64,000 nucleotides of DNA, from positions 110,947 through 174,946 of the forward strand of contig MNCI01016050.1 in the NCBI GenBank assembly GCA_015680685.1, in the 5' to 3' direction. Positions 23,002-35,300 of the stretch are shown here, in pieces (position 1 is the stretch's first letter; each line of letters opens with the position of its first letter). A program made the position numbers and the translations under genes. This DNA comes from Gnetum montanum (lineage: Eukaryota; Streptophyta; Gnetopsida; Gnetales; Gnetaceae). Under the pieces are notes generated by a model, which did no database searches, was not told where the DNA came from, and saw only the letters and a program-made list of their open reading frames with translations.

Positions 23002-23120
23002 TGGGTGAGTGGAGTAGCCTCCCAAGTTTTGACTCACGCCTTTGAAATTTGCCCGAGACTTTCCTGTACTTCATCGATCCTGGCCAACTTAGCGTGTTTG
23101 CGTTCAGTCTTCGGTGCCAT
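23002..23120 (-). pseudogene. B1 antisense gene, exon 1
   Basis: Starts MAPKTERKHAKLA and ends at a perfect donor, CCCA|GTAAGT. It is 119 nt long, as in B2 (58593-58711, start MVPKKERKH). One in-frame TGA lies after ISKA, where B2 has CGT, so it probably arose by CpG decay. It ends in phase 2 and the first base of exon 2 completes a glutamine codon. Confidence 0.72.
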
Positions 23121-23226
23121 TGTTACGCTTGAATAACCTTTATGAAATCATTAACTTATGCTTTCCTTATGCTTTAGCCTAATTTAGCTTTGCTACACTT
23201 GCATATTATCTCGAGGATGAACCATT

Positions 23227-23234
23227 TACTTATA
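23227..23234 (-). promoter_or_regulatory. Candidate TATA box of the B1 antisense gene
   Basis: TATAAGTA on the minus strand, 107 bases upstream of the antisense ATG. B2 has TATAAATA at the matching place (58846-58853). Confidence 0.5.
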
Positions 23235-23339
23235 AGCATGATAGTGAAAACTTGCTATGTTCATGTCTGATCAACGCGGAACCTTCCCAAAATGCAATAA
23301 TGTCAGTTTGACATGAAGCGTAAAGATCACGCTATTAAT

Positions 23340-23590
23340 CTCGTAGATATTGCATTAACTATGGTTCGAAAAGACCTTAAACTAACGCATAGCTTATTAT
23401 TTCGTAATTCGGTTGCATTAACTACGGTCTGCAAACACTCTAAATTAGCTACTTCACCATGCTAGATACACCACATTATACTTTTAGCCATAGTTCGTGA
23501 AGACCTTATGCTAATACCAAGGAAACCTGGCTTGCTATTTTCTTCCAAACTATGTATATTGTAACGGCCTGCTAAGACCTTAAACTAGTA
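23340..23590. repeat. Hairpin-repeat array (ii) of B1, between antisense promoter and pol
   Basis: Degenerate units ending (A/C)CTTAAACTA or similar, for example near 23361-23386, 23420-23450, 23487-23513 and 23565-23590. The last unit has GGCC-TGCTAA-GACC followed by TTAAACTAG. Stems are weaker here than in the other arrays. Confidence 0.6.
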
Positions 23591-23692
23591 GCCTCTTAAA
23601 CATGCACCTCTAAAACCTTGTATCATTTCACCACGTTGAAAAAAGTAATGTAATAACTTCCATTCTTGGCAATTTTGCAGGTCAGTTTATAA

Positions 23693-24970
23693 ATGGACGA
23701 AGCTTTGCTTGCACCCCTAGCCCTCACAGGCCCATATGTGGAAACTTTTAGACAACCCAATCTTGTAATGATAGGAACCGATGCCTTCTCTTGTGACATA
23801 ACCATAGCAGCCTCGAAATTATCCCTAAACTGGCCAGAACATTTGGCCCGAATCTTACACCTGGAGGTTGGTGATGTGACCGAGGATTCCCTCACTGAGG
23901 TCTCTATGGTTACACACAAAGGAGAAAGCAAAACTCTGAAGGTTAGTTCTCTCCTTGACCAACAAACGTAGAGCGACATATCTTGAGTTCTCCAAAATAA
24001 TGTTGCAGTATTCGCATGGTCGTACGAAGACATGCCGGGTTTAGACTCGTGACTAATACAGCACAACATTGTGTTAGACCTGCGTATCAAAGCGGTTAGA
24101 TAGAAAGCACGGAAGATTAAGTCTGAAAGTGCGTGGGCCGTGCGTGATGAACTCACTAAACTATATCAAGCTGGTTTCATCCGCACGGTCGATTACTCAG
24201 ATTGGGTGTCAAACATCGTCATCGTTTCTAAGAAAACGGGAGGAATACGCATCTGTATAGACTTCCACAATCTGAACAAGGTAACGATTAAAGACAATTT
24301 CCCATTACAGAGCATTGACCAACTTATTGATACAATAGTTGGACACGCTTTATAATCCTTTAGGGATGGGTTTTCGGGATATAATCAAATCGGTATAAAA
24401 CCCATAACATTAACTGACTACGACTTTCATGACCTCCTGGGGAACTTTCTGTTATACCATGATGCCTTTCGGGCTAAAAAACGCTGGAGAAACTTATCAA
24501 TGTGCCATGACGTATATTTTTAGTGATTACCTCTTAGAGAGATTAAATGACTACATAGACAACATAGTTGTTAAGTCTAGGAAGTCAACAGATCACCCAG
24601 AAGATTTAGAGTTAATCCTTAAACGATGTCTCAGGCACGACCTACAACTCAACCTAAGAAAATGTGTGTTTGGAGTCAAGACTGGATGCATGTTGGGGTT
24701 TGTGGTGTCGGAGGCTAGCATACAAGTTGACCCTGACAAAGTTAAGGCTGTCGTTAACCTGGCACTGCCTACAAACCTCAAAGAACTACGTCGGTTGCAA
24801 GGTAGGTTACAGTTCATCAGGAGGTTCATCTCGAAGTTGACAGATAAATTACATCCTATGCAACATCTGATCAAGAAGGGGATTAATTTCGAGTGGACCC
24901 AGGACTGCCAACGTGCTTTTGATGACCTAAAGAAAGAGGTGTTACATTTGCCAATAGTTTTTCCACCATA
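23693..24970 (+). pseudogene. Reverse transcriptase of element B1
   Basis: Pol begins with MDEALLAPLALTGP, shortly after a good splice acceptor (AATTTTGCAG ending 23680). That fits the spliced pol known from Ogre/Tat elements. RT blocks are LYQAGFIRTVDYSDWVSNIV, GGIRICIDFHNLNKVTIKDN, MMPFGLKNAGETYQ, and the active site YIDN, where the second Asp of YxDD is Asn. The connection domain with LKELRRLQGRLQFIRRFI follows. Stops and a frameshift near 24360-24430 break it. Confidence 0.85.
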
Positions 24971-24974
24971 AAGG

Positions 24975-25400
24975 GATCAAACTTTCTACATCTACCTAGC
25001 AAGTTCAGATGTGTCCATAGCTGCGTTGTTATGTCAAAAGAGGGACGGCGGGTCGAAAATCCCTATCTACTATCTAAGTCATGCTCTATTTGAGTATGAA
25101 ACGAGGTACAATGAAGTAGAGTATAACTGCTTGGCATTGGTTTTTTTGCTCAAAAAATGTAGACACTATCTTTTTTGTAGCCAAGTTAACATAATTTGCA
25201 AGAACAACATTCTACGGGCTATCATGAACAATTTATACGAGAGCAGTAGGATAGCCCGATGGAAAGCCATCACAGTAGAATTTTACTTGCACTACATTGG
25301 CCAACCTTCCACGAAAGGCCAAGCGATAGCCGACCAACTTGTAACATCCCTTGTTAATGATCAGGTGATGATAGAGCCTGAATTTTTGGATGAACATGTA
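24975..25400 (+). pseudogene. First (Ty3-type) RNase H of element B1
   Basis: The RNase H that follows RT in all Ty3/gypsy elements. Recognised by PIYYLSHALFEYETRYNEVE and ALVFLLKKCRHYLF. Open from about 25011. Confidence 0.75.
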
Positions 25401-25424
25401 CATAGTTTAAGCCTTGAATCAATA

Positions 25425-25810
25425 GGCCTCGAAGCGACATTACACTTTGATGGAGCTTCGACTACCAAAGATGGTAGTGCTACCTCCATCATCACACTTT
25501 CCCCTGAGGATGTTCATCCATTGGCTTACTGCCTAGTGTTTCCTTATACGAACAATGTGGTAGAATACGAGGGGCTCCTCAGGGGACTATTGGCAGCCAG
25601 AGAACTAAACGTTTAACACCTGGTGATTCGAGGTGATTTAATGCTCATTGTCAATCAAATCATAGAAGTCTATGCCTGCAAATCCGTGCACCTGCAACCC
25701 TATTGTGATATGGCTAAAGATCTTTTGAAACAATTTACAATGACTAACATCTAACACATGCCGCGTAGAGAGAACATTGTAGCTGATGCATTAGCTATGC
25801 TAGATTTAAA
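25425..25810 (+). pseudogene. Second, archaeal-type RNase H (aRNH) of element B1
   Basis: An extra RNase H typical of the Tat lineage. The acidic set is visible: FDGAS (25447 region), NNVVEYEGLLRGLLAARE, RGDLMLIVNQ and VADALAML. It follows the first RNase H through a short tether. One stop splits it near 25616. Confidence 0.8.
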
Positions 25811-26089
25811 CGTGCGACCACATTTGTTTGTCACTTGGCTTACTTTAATGATGGAATGTATAGATCCTATCATCCAAGCGGTCCAATTTTCTTCTTTAAG
25901 TGCGGAAGGAACACCAGAATGGTATGAAAACATTAAAACCTACCTTCTATGTGGCGAACCATGGCACGAGTTGACATTTACACAAAAGGATGCAATCTGC
26001 AAGCGTGCTAGGCATTACCTCATCATCGAAGAAAACACTCTATTTGGGCGCTTCTTTGATGGAGTATTGCTAACCTACGTTAATAATCA

Positions 26090-27161
26090 CCAAGCATAAA
26101 GGATAGTTAGTGAAGTCCATGAAGGACTATGTGGAGGACACATAGCCCCGTGAGCCATGGCCGCTAAAATTAGATGCTTAGGGTATTACTGGCCATACAT
26201 GGAACGAGATTGCCTTATCAAAGTTAAGACATGTGACACATGCCAGCATTATGAAAATCTAATACACATGTCACCAATTGAGTTGCATACCACATAGATT
26301 ACTTGGCCATTCCAATGATGGGGGCTAGACATCATAGGTCCCATCATGCCTAAGTCTTTCGTAGGACATAGTTTCATTATCACTACCACCGAGTACTTCA
26401 TGAAGTGGGTCGAGGCTATTCCTCTATGAAAGACTACATCTCAATAGGTTTGCCATTTTATCTTGGATAACATAGTAACTAGGTTTGGGCTTCCCATGAC
26501 TATTGTGACCGACAATGAGCCACAATTTAGTAGTACCAAAACCAAATCTTTCTACAATAACCTTAGTATTAAGTAATCTTTTTCCTCACCATATTACCCA
26601 CAAGCAAATGGTCAAGCAGAGGTAATAAACAAGGTGGTTATCAATTTACTGAAAAATATGCTCAGCAACAACAAGAAACGATGGCACAAGAAAATCCTCT
26701 ACGTGCTATGGGCCTATCGTATGACATGCAGAACAACTACGGGTAGGACGCCCTACAACCTAGTGTACGGATCTGAAGTAGTGTTGCGCCTCGAACTACA
26801 AGTTCCCTCACTGCAGATGGTCCTCTCCATTGTTATGAATGAGACACAACACAACAAGTCTAGGATCGTGGATCTAGACTCGGTAGTGGAGAAGCGCATC
26901 CAGGCAGGTAACAACATCGAAAAATATTAGGATAGGCAAAGGCAGAAGCATTATCACAACCTACATCAGCAACCTATTAAGAAAGGATACTTGGTCCTCA
27001 AAGCCATTCATGAGCGAGTGAGCAAATTCTCTGTAAGCTGGGAAGGCCCTTTCATGGTCGTCAAAGCATATGACAATGGAGCATTCAGGCTAGCGGACAT
27101 CAACAACAACGAACTTCCAAATGCGGTGAATCATATGTACTTGAAGCAATACCACATTTAG
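26090..27161 (+). pseudogene. Integrase of element B1
   Basis: Zinc-binding end with KTCDTCQHYENLIH, then the catalytic core with WGLDIIGPI, VTDNEPQFS and GQAEVIN, giving all three of D, D and E. Core is followed by RTPYNLVYGSEVVL and the C-terminal GPFMVVKAYDNGAFRLADI. TAG at 27159-27161 ends the frame. Several stops lie between 26280 and 26600. It would insert element DNA into the host genome. Confidence 0.85.
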
Positions 27162-27194
27162 ACGTCAGATCGGCTCAAATGCAAGGTAACAATC

Positions 27195-27580
27195 ATATGC
27201 TACGATGTAAAACTAGTGCTATAACAAACATCCGCTATGATGTAAAACTGGCAATGTTGTACATGTCCGCTATGATGTAAAACTAGCACCTTTTGCACGT
27301 GTTCGTCATAATGCTAAAATGGTAAATCTTTTGACCGTCCACCACAATGTGAAATTGGCAAGGTAAGCATACGTCTGTCGCGATGTTAAACCAACATAGA
27401 TTCATCCTTGGGTCATGACACACAGCATGGTCTGCTGGGACCATAAACTAGCTCTTCCATCATCCGCTACAATGTAAAACTAGCACATTTCGGTCTGCCC
27501 ACACTTTAAATTGGGACCATGGTCTGCTAGGACTTAAAACCAACAACGACGGTCTACCAGGACCTAAAACTGGAATCTGC
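27195..27580. repeat. Hairpin-repeat array (iii) of B1, after integrase
   Basis: Roughly 10-12 degenerate units of NGTC-YGCTRN-GAYN-TAAAACTAGC, spaced about 25-55 bases. Clear stems are 27429-27442 (GGTC/GACC, loop TGCTGG) and 27551-27564 (GGTC/GACC, loop TACCAG). Tandem repeats in the 3' UTR are known from Ogre/Tat elements. Confidence 0.8.
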
Positions 27581-27600
27581 CAACAAACCATCCATGAAAC

Positions 27601-28541
27601 ACTTTTAAGTGTGATTACGCAAGGGCATTATAGGTTGGAACCTGCTTTGGGGAGGATCCACTTGCGTAATTTTTGTAATTTGCACTCATAACACATCTTC
27701 CACACATCATCTATTACCTTCAGCATATTTTCGACAATGTTCTTTCCCTTATTACTATCCCTCTGATTTAAACGTTTCTCTCCCTTACCACCCAAGATCC
27801 TTATTGATAAATTCCACACCATCATAATTATTTGTGCCTTTAAAACTAGTTAAATTACCCTGGAACCCTTGAACACTTGCCCACATGTCCTTAGTTTACA
27901 TCGTTAACTTTAGAAAAATCTTAAAAATCTGGTGTATTCCATTGTGCCTTAACATTGATAGGCTATGATATCCTGTATGCGATATTGCGGCCGACACAAT
28001 ATCACATCCACGATATCACGTACATGATATCATGTCTCGCAAAACTATATATACGTGACCCCCCTTGTGCTGCTTACCATCATTTTTCAACTATTCATGC
28101 AGGGGAAGTCTTTCAACTTTCTCTCTACGACTTGCGATTACGCATCCCTTGCTTTCATTTCCATAACTTGCTCGCCGGTCCTCTGATTTTCATTCCGTTT
28201 GAACCTACTTGAACCCAGAGTGTTCATCTTAGTCGTGGGGGAGGGGCACATGCCGAATAGTGCATAACATTTTTGAAATTTTTCATTGCTTGAAGGACAT
28301 TATCAAGGGTAGTTAGCTATAAATTAAGGATAAGTGTGTCAAAAACAATTTCATCCCCTTAGTTATATCAGGGAACTAGATTTGGGAAACCACCTAAACA
28401 AAGAGGACTCACTATTATAATCTTTCGGGGACATTTTAATTAACATCACATGGGGATAAAATAATTCCATTAAGACACGAAATAAGGTATGACCTAACTT
28501 TGAAAACAAATTTACTAACAATTGGCCCTGTGTGATTATAG
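27601..28541. other. Junction between B1 and element C; no gene supported
   Basis: Sequence after the last B1 repeat shows no B1 LTR. From about 27955 to 28060 there are several GATATC/GATATTGCG motifs like those in the element C LTR, then TATATATA, and near 28233 a purine-rich GTGGGGGAGGGG. It may contain remains of the C 5' LTR and untranslated leader, but I cannot align it across its length. Confidence 0.4.
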
Positions 28542-31339
28542 ATGGCCCTAAAATGTGGACAATAGGAAGGTCCTGCTCAAGGTGGGATCAAACGACCTAG
28601 GAGAGGTGAAGGACAAGTTCATGCCGAATAGCATGCAGAGTAGGAGGAATAATCATTTAGTATCCACCAAGAGGACCCTACTACTATACAATCAAGGCAT
28701 GCGGAAGGAGGAGCTGCTATAGCATCTGAATAGGGACAACATCTCACGTTGCCCTAGGATTGTGTTCAGGCTATCCATGAAAGGTCCATATTCACTACGG
28801 TGATTGTGGAATTAAATTTTGAATCTTTCACAGAATTTTCTTTGGAGGCCATTAGGGATCACCTCAAGGGGTTCCCATTATGGCCTATCCTCTCTGAAAG
28901 TGGTGCCTGGTACTTAGGGGAAACGTACCAATTTTGGCACAACAAAGAACAAGGCACCACAGTTAACATTTGTGGTGTGACTATGAATTTCTCTGTTTAG
29001 GCCATTTTGATAGTATTAAACCTTCCGAATACATGGCCAAAGTTTGCTTAGTTGTTGACCCACTCAGACCCTGATGCGCAACAAGTTTGGTTGGAAAGGA
29101 CGTATGGTAAGAAGGATAACATGTTTGGAAAGTTGACGACAGAAGAGAGGATCTATTTCAAAATAGGAACTTATCACCTCTTCCCCACAAAGGGCTTAAA
29201 AATAATTTCAACATATGCGGTAAGAGGATGTGTAGTGTTGATGGGAAAGGTTAATGCTAATCTGCCTCATCTATATTTTACAGAGATCCTAAGGCGGTTT
29301 AAAGAACAGAAGATAGGGAAGCTTGTGTTTCCCTTCCCTTGTCTTATCAAGAAGCTGTGCAGACGTGCTGGTATCAGAGGATACACTAATGATTTCCTCC
29401 AGAAAGCCCAAAATGCTTCATATGCTGAACTACTAAAGCCACCAGTTGTAAGGAAAATCATTGGTGAGATGCTGGGGTTGAAACAAGAAAAGGAATAGAT
29501 GGCAGGGCCAACTGCAACTCAACTTGCAGGACCCAGCTAACTTCCAAGCATGGGACCTAGCCAACAACAAGAAGCAGGGCTTAGCATGGGCCAGCAGGAT
29601 CAACCACTGCCACTGCTGCAAGATTATAGACCATCGATGAGCCATCTTAGGGCCATTGCTGAGACGGTCAGTTGGGGAAGTCATGATGATGCAAATCTCT
29701 TTCGCGTCATCGATGATGCCATACAGCCCACGATTTCTTTGGATTGCGCAAGGGGTAAACTGTCCATTCATACAGGGGGAGGGGAGAGCACTTGGTCACA
29801 ACAGATCTCAAGGAATCTTGCATCCTTTCAAGTGCAATTAGAAATTGGTGAAGGGGCCACGGTTGTGGTCATGCAACACCAGGATGCATTAGGAGCCGTA
29901 TAAGTGGTCACAGATCACATTAAGAAATCATTTATTGTACCTGTTGTGCCATTGACAAACCTTATAGGAGCACAGGATGCTCAAACATTGGCCAGAACCT
30001 CAATGACTCCTGCGAAACATGAGGATGTACTGGATCGATTGCTATAAATAGGATAGGTAATGACGTCCTTGTTTGACATCCCACAAGATGTTACGATAAT
30101 TCAATCAGACCTCATTTTCACTAAGGGGAAGCTGGTATTGACAAAGATGAGGGCCAAGCACATTGAAGCAGAGGTGCAAAGATTGCAAGAAAGGCTCATG
30201 ACCTTGCAAGTAGCACAGTGGGATCCTTCGCAATTTGTTCCCGCAAACCAGCTAGACACTTTTAAAACTGAGCAACTTACCAAATTATTGATAGAGAATA
30301 AGAAGGTGGTGGAAGAAAAAGAGAAGGCTGTTTAGGATGCCTCTATGGCACAAGCATAAACTTACGTGCATACCAAGGCACTCAAAGCCTTACAAGAAGA
30401 AAATAAGAAACTTGTTGCTAACAACCTTTGGTTGACCTTTGTGGAGAAACAAAATAATGTTCTCGAAGAATATTTTCAACAGCTATGAGAACAACTAATC
30501 AGGGTCAAGTAGGACATGAACTATTTTTTCAGGGAAAATTGGACCCTCTCGATGGAGGAGGTACGCGCCATCCATCAGAAGATGGCTATTGAAATAAGCA
30601 CATGGAAAAATGAGGCTAAACAGAATGAGAAGCTAAAGGAGCATTTCTGGAACTAGTGGGGATGTATAAATAGATCATCAAGAAGGAGATCCATATGGCC
30701 AAGGCCCACATCAATGCTCTCAGTGCTCAACACACTAATTGGCGAGCCATATTGGACAGATATGCATTTGCCCACTAGGCAAAAATTAAGAACTGGGACT
30801 TGCAGATTGAGGACCTTACAGAGTACATGGAGTTGGCAAACCTATGGTATGCCAACCTTGCCATGTTAACAACAGGGTGCCCGAGAACAGAGCTCGAGAA
30901 ACAGGTAGCCACCACCTATGTCAAATATGAAACAGAATTTGTAGAACACAAGAAATTATTGCAAAAATTGGAGGTTTAAAATTCTGAACTTGAGGTGGTT
31001 AAAGTAAGCTACTAGGGACAAAAAGGTGTTGCAACAAAATTGGCTCGACGGCTTGTAGATTTTCAAGAATACGAAGACAAAGCTAGAGCTTACAAGGAGG
31101 AACGACGAGTATTTACGGCCTGGTATGTCAAAGCAAATAAAATGTTTTCACAACTACCGTGCCCATGGGAGGTGCTAACTCCATCAAACATCGGAACATT
31201 GGCATGGATGACATAGGATCCCTAAACTGAAAAGGAGAAACTCTAGGCCATACTTCAACACCATCAAATCCCAAGACTTGGAGCATAAGACAAGGGAAAG
31301 GCACCCATGGAGGAGCCACTGCCACCAGGAACTACATGA
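28542..31339 (+). pseudogene. Element C internal ORF: plant-transposon-type domain plus coiled coil
   Basis: Starts near the ATG 28542 with a basic segment, then EAIRDHLKGFPLWPI, NICGVTMNF, TTEERIYFKIGTYHLFPT, and IGKLVFPFPCLIKKLCRRAGI. The last block resembles the LPFP.LI..LC..AGV motif I remember from plant proteins labelled putative plant transposon protein. A proline/glutamine linker (29500-29640) and long K/E-rich helices follow (30060-31130), including RAKHIEAEVQRLQERLMTLQ. The frame ends at TGA 31337-31339. About ten in-frame stops are present. The protein might act as a substitute Gag or as a binding protein; that is a guess. Confidence 0.55.
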
Positions 31340-31536
31340 GTTCCACCAATTTTGTAGCAATAGGATTTTCTTCTGATTTTGATTGTAGTCACCCATTCTC
31401 TGTGTTGTGTCTCAATTTTGTTTTGATTCCACACTATGGCATGAACCCATTCTCGTCAGTCAATAATCCCATACCTATCCACTGTGTAATCAATGGAGCT
31501 TGTTCTCACTTTAACTCAGGAATGAGTTTTCATTTA

Positions 31537-31548
31537 GTTGTGGGGGTA
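31537..31548 (+). other. Polypurine tract of element C
   Basis: GTTGTGGGGGTA directly before the LTR start. Element A' has the same GTGGGGGTA at its LTR junction, on the minus strand. Confidence 0.75.
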
Positions 31549-32394
31549 TGATGAGTCATGAATTGTTGGCTATGATATTGCACCCATGATATTGCGTATG
31601 CGATATCATAGCCTAGACGTGATATTGAATACATGATATCACAGCCTGTCTACTCATCTATAAATAAGAGGCAGGCATATCTGGTAGGCACTTTTTAGAG
31701 TTTTTTGGAGTTTTTAAGTTTTTAGTTTTTAGTAGTTTTTTTCCTGTAAACCCTTCTCTCTCAGTGCATGCCCGTAGTGTGGTGATTGTAATTGTACGAC
31801 ATATTTATTCGACTGTGATGTACTTGGACACGCACATGATTGGTAATAAAGATCGATATTACTTCATCATTGCAGCATCCACTTAGCTTAATTATTTATT
31901 TAATTTTTATTTACTACTTTCTTAGTTAATATCTCTTTACCCTTATCTCCTAGTAATGCGAAATGAGTACGACTTAATCATAAGCATTTAAGTGTGACTA
32001 CTTGGTAGCCTAGTAGCGTACCGAGGCCATACACTTGGTAATCCCAGTGGTAGTCATGCACGAGGTCTAAGACGTGTATGGATGATTAAGGAATGGATGC
32101 TCATCGCACTTAGGTTAGTTTAGATTCTCTCACACACACTCTCTCCTAGTTTAGTTGATATTATTTTCCATCATCCCCAAGAGTAGCATTAGTGTAGGAA
32201 CACATCATACACCTCACTCTGGACTAAACCATACGTGACAAAGCTAATACTAGTCTAGGTGGGAAGACAACAAACTATAATCTATGAGTAACCATCTAGA
32301 TACCACAACTAGCCAATTTGTGAAGTTCGATCAGATCGTGCATGAAATGCTCATATTCATATGGTTGAGCGTAGGGGTACCTCGCCACTCATCG
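31549..32394 (+). repeat. 3' LTR of element C
   Basis: Begins TGATGAGTCATG and ends GGTACCTCGCCACTCATCG, so the terminal CA has become CG. 846 bp. It aligns with the A' LTRs around CTATAAATAAGAG and at the right end. The U3 end holds GATATC-rich repeats (31570-31650) and a TATA box TATAAATA at 31659-31666. Confidence 0.75.
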
Positions 32395-35300
32395 CCTTTC
32401 CTATGGCCTAAGTTCTTCATTAAACTCTCCTACAATGAGATATGGTTTTTTTAGATCATCTAGTAGACTTGGAAAAGTCTCCCAGAAAGGAACCCAAGTT
32501 TCCCTATGTGTCAAATCATACAAATTTACCAAAATTCACTTCTTGCTGATTTCTATCATGATAAAGTATTAAGACTATTTAATTAGATGGATAGACCAAC
32601 AAGGACACTAAATAATCCATGAATCTCCAAAATGATCATCTAGCTCCTAAAAAACAAAATTTGTATATTGGAAAAACTTTCTAATCATGTGAATACTTTG
32701 TTTAGCCATAGTTTTTGTTTCTTGAAGACACAAAAAATCAATTTGTTCTCTACACCAGAATATATAGATGGTGTCCTAGCATGAGGGATTATTATAAACC
32801 CTTACATTCTAGCTTAGAATCCTCATATCTGGGTAGAGGTTGAGGCTTCTCTAGGCCTTTGCATAGTTGTATCATTGTTGCTGCATAGAAGTATGATTAT
32901 TGATATGTTGACTCACATTTGCTTGTCTTGGTTTTAAGTTGATAACTATATTAGTAATCAATCTTTTTTCTTACACTGGGATAGCTCATTTAAGGTTTGT
33001 CTCCTCATCAAGCCATTGCTAAACTCATTTATTTTGATTGTTGTGCAAGAGTTGTTACTAGTTGCAAGTTTTTCTTTAGGCTTTTAAACTTTGTAAAAAC
33101 GCTTTACATTATCTACCTTGGAATGATCATTGGGATAATTAGTAATTTCCACTTAATTAAACCAAATAACTATTCTCAAATCATCTCTAAACATCCATAA
33201 TAGCATGCAAAATGATATCAAATGGAAAACATCATGTAAAACCTTTGTATTAATGCATGAGCTGAAAATTACATCAAATTTCAAGAGTAATTGGGCTCAC
33301 AAATAAATAATCTAAAGATCTATGGAAATACTAAACCTTTCAAAGCATACTAGATCTTATAACACTTAGTAATGGATGAAAAGTGTAAGGCCTAACATCC
33401 TTCATAATCCTCACCTCACTTAATGAATGAAAATCAATGTGTCAAAGACCTCACACAATGCTTAGTGGACTTAAACACATGCTATGGAATCTTCCTCTTG
33501 TTTCCATTACCATGAAAAATGACCAAATTCCTCTCAATTATCTTTCACTTTCATCATTTATAACCTCTACTTTGAAATCCTAAACTTTTGATATTTTCAA
33601 ATTTTTTTAAAATCTTTCAAGTTGGCTATTGCAAGTGATTATGAGTTGTAGTCTCATTGTAATCTTGAATTATTGTGACTTCTTGAGAATCATAGGTCTC
33701 TATAATCTCCAAGGTAGAAAATTTCTAAGAAGTCATGCACAGTGTAGGCAACTACCTATTGTTGTGTCTTGAAATTTATTGGAAAATAAAATCCTAAGAG
33801 AAAGCCTTTTTATCAATGTAATGGACTATGAGCAATAGTCTCCAATAGCATTTTGGATAGACTATGATCCCTTGTAAGTTGTACTACCATCACAATTTAG
33901 TACCCCTACTCTAATTCTTTAAAAATTGACTTTTGACTTAGTACAAATCATTGTGAGCCATAACCTACTCGTAATTCTAAACTGCAATCTATTGTGAGTC
34001 CTAGTCTCATCATATGCAACACCCCAGTAACTAGGGTTAGGCTAGAAAGGCATTACTTAAAACACAAAAGAAAAATATGAAAAAGAAAATTACAACTTAA
34101 TAAAAAGTTGATGGATGCTAAGAAAATTGAATAGGTAAAGTAGTAGGCATCCTTAAAAACAAGTGGATAAGGGTAAAAAAATGTTGTATAAAAGAGAAAA
34201 CACTATGAAGCTAGTGACAATAGCCCCATGCATACAAAACCTAACCCATCCACTAGGAAAATAAAGATGAAAATTTGTTATCCAAGCCAAAATAACAATT
34301 ACATAAACCATGAATTTACAGCAAAATAAAATACAGAATTATCATGAAAATCATGAACATGAAAAAGTACATTAAAAGACATTGGGCTCTAATGCTAACA
34401 AAAACTACTGAAAACCAAAACTAAAATTTACCAACACTACATAAATAAATTTCAGATCCAAGTTAGGCTTATATCAAAGATGGACAAATACAAATACAAA
34501 TCCTCATAAAGAATACATAGTACATAAATCACAACTAAACATTATAGCTTAGAATGAACCAACAAATAACTACTGCAAACATAAGAACGAAAGTATTGAT
34601 GATCTTAAAAGTGAATTTATATATTAGCTTCTCCATCTAATTCATCCTCATAACAACTAATTGAGTCTTGGAAGGTATAAATACACAAAGAAAATTAGTC
34701 CTAAGACTAAGTAGGGTAAATAAGCTACAAATACTCTCTTATGGGTTGGTTGAAGACATCATGTAGTTAGATATTCATGCACAAGGGTGGCAGCTTTAAA
34801 CAAAGGGTTAGCATGCTAAAAATACAACACATGCATAGATCAAATAACCAAATAATAATTAAATTATTATCCTAATGCCAAACATACAAAGTAAATAACT
34901 AAATAAAGGAATCTACCACCACCCACTAAACACATTTAAAATCCAAATCTAAAGAAATGATACTTACTAACCTGACTAATTACATAAGCACCTAGCTTAC
35001 TATCAACATGATTGACCGCATAGTCACTGTAAAGATAATGACACTTATCGAATTGACTAACTACATAAATATCCAAATCACACCAATTTGATTAGCTATA
35101 GAGTCACTACAAAGATTGTTAGTGTTGCTAACGAACAATTTGAATTTGAAGCCAAATGGTCAAATATCAAATATAATATCAAAATAACCAAAAAAATCCC
35201 TAGGTGATGGGGAAATGTTTCCAAGTTGCTTAGCAAAACCAAAGTAACTTAAGACCAAGAATGATGTTTCCAAAAAAACAAAAAGGTTCAAAAATGTTAA

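Larger units (their letters stand above)
18711..23120 (-). pseudogene. Antisense multi-exon gene of element B1 (HAD/FCP1-like plus coiled coil)
   Basis: A spliced gene on the strand opposite to gag-pol, lying between protease and reverse transcriptase. The start is the ATG at 23118-23120 and the final stop TAG is at 18711-18713. Exons are inferred from alignment with B2: 23002-23120, 21997-22446, 21636-21910, about 20460-21525, a middle exon ending 20068, 19847-19987, 18942-19762 and 18711-18859. The first three have exactly the same lengths as in B2, and codon phase is kept across these joins. Parts in order are a basic start MAPKTERKH, an FCP1/NIF-like domain, an unknown domain, a charged linker, a coiled coil and an acidic tail. 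In-frame stops and two lost donors show this copy is no longer functional. Function of the intact ancestor is unknown; I infer a nuclear role only from the FCP1 similarity and basic segments. Confidence 0.75.
13116..27600 (+). mobile_element. Element B1: Tat-lineage Ty3/gypsy retrotransposon with an antisense gene
   Basis: In order on the plus strand: 5' LTR, PBS, gag, protease, hairpin-repeat array, an antisense multi-exon gene, a second array, reverse transcriptase, RNase H, a second (archaeal-type) RNase H, integrase, and a third array. The dual RNase H, the GH-D-T zinc knuckle with trailing LK..I..(M/L)IDQG, and MMPFGLKNA point to the Tat lineage. No 3' LTR is found before unrelated sequence begins near 27600, so the 3' end appears lost or replaced. 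Stops and frameshifts throughout mean the copy is dead. It shares its whole plan with B2. Confidence 0.88.
28542..32394 (+). mobile_element. Element C: non-autonomous element with Athila-type LTR
   Basis: A PPT (31537-31548) and a 3' LTR (31549-32394) of the same family as A and A', here on the plus strand. The internal region codes no gag, protease, reverse transcriptase or integrase. Instead it carries one long, broken frame with a plant-transposon-associated block and a coiled coil. I found no clear 5' LTR, so the left limit is the start of the coding frame, not the element edge. Confidence 0.6.

Noticed and set aside
27601-27954. Possible 3' LTR of B1
   Set aside because: It lacks the TGTGAAACA start, the TATA block and the palindromes of the B1 5' LTR.
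27955-28250. Candidate 5' LTR of element C
   Set aside because: GATATC motifs and a TATA-like run are present, but the segment cannot be aligned over its length with the 3' LTR, and no tRNA-Asp PBS follows.
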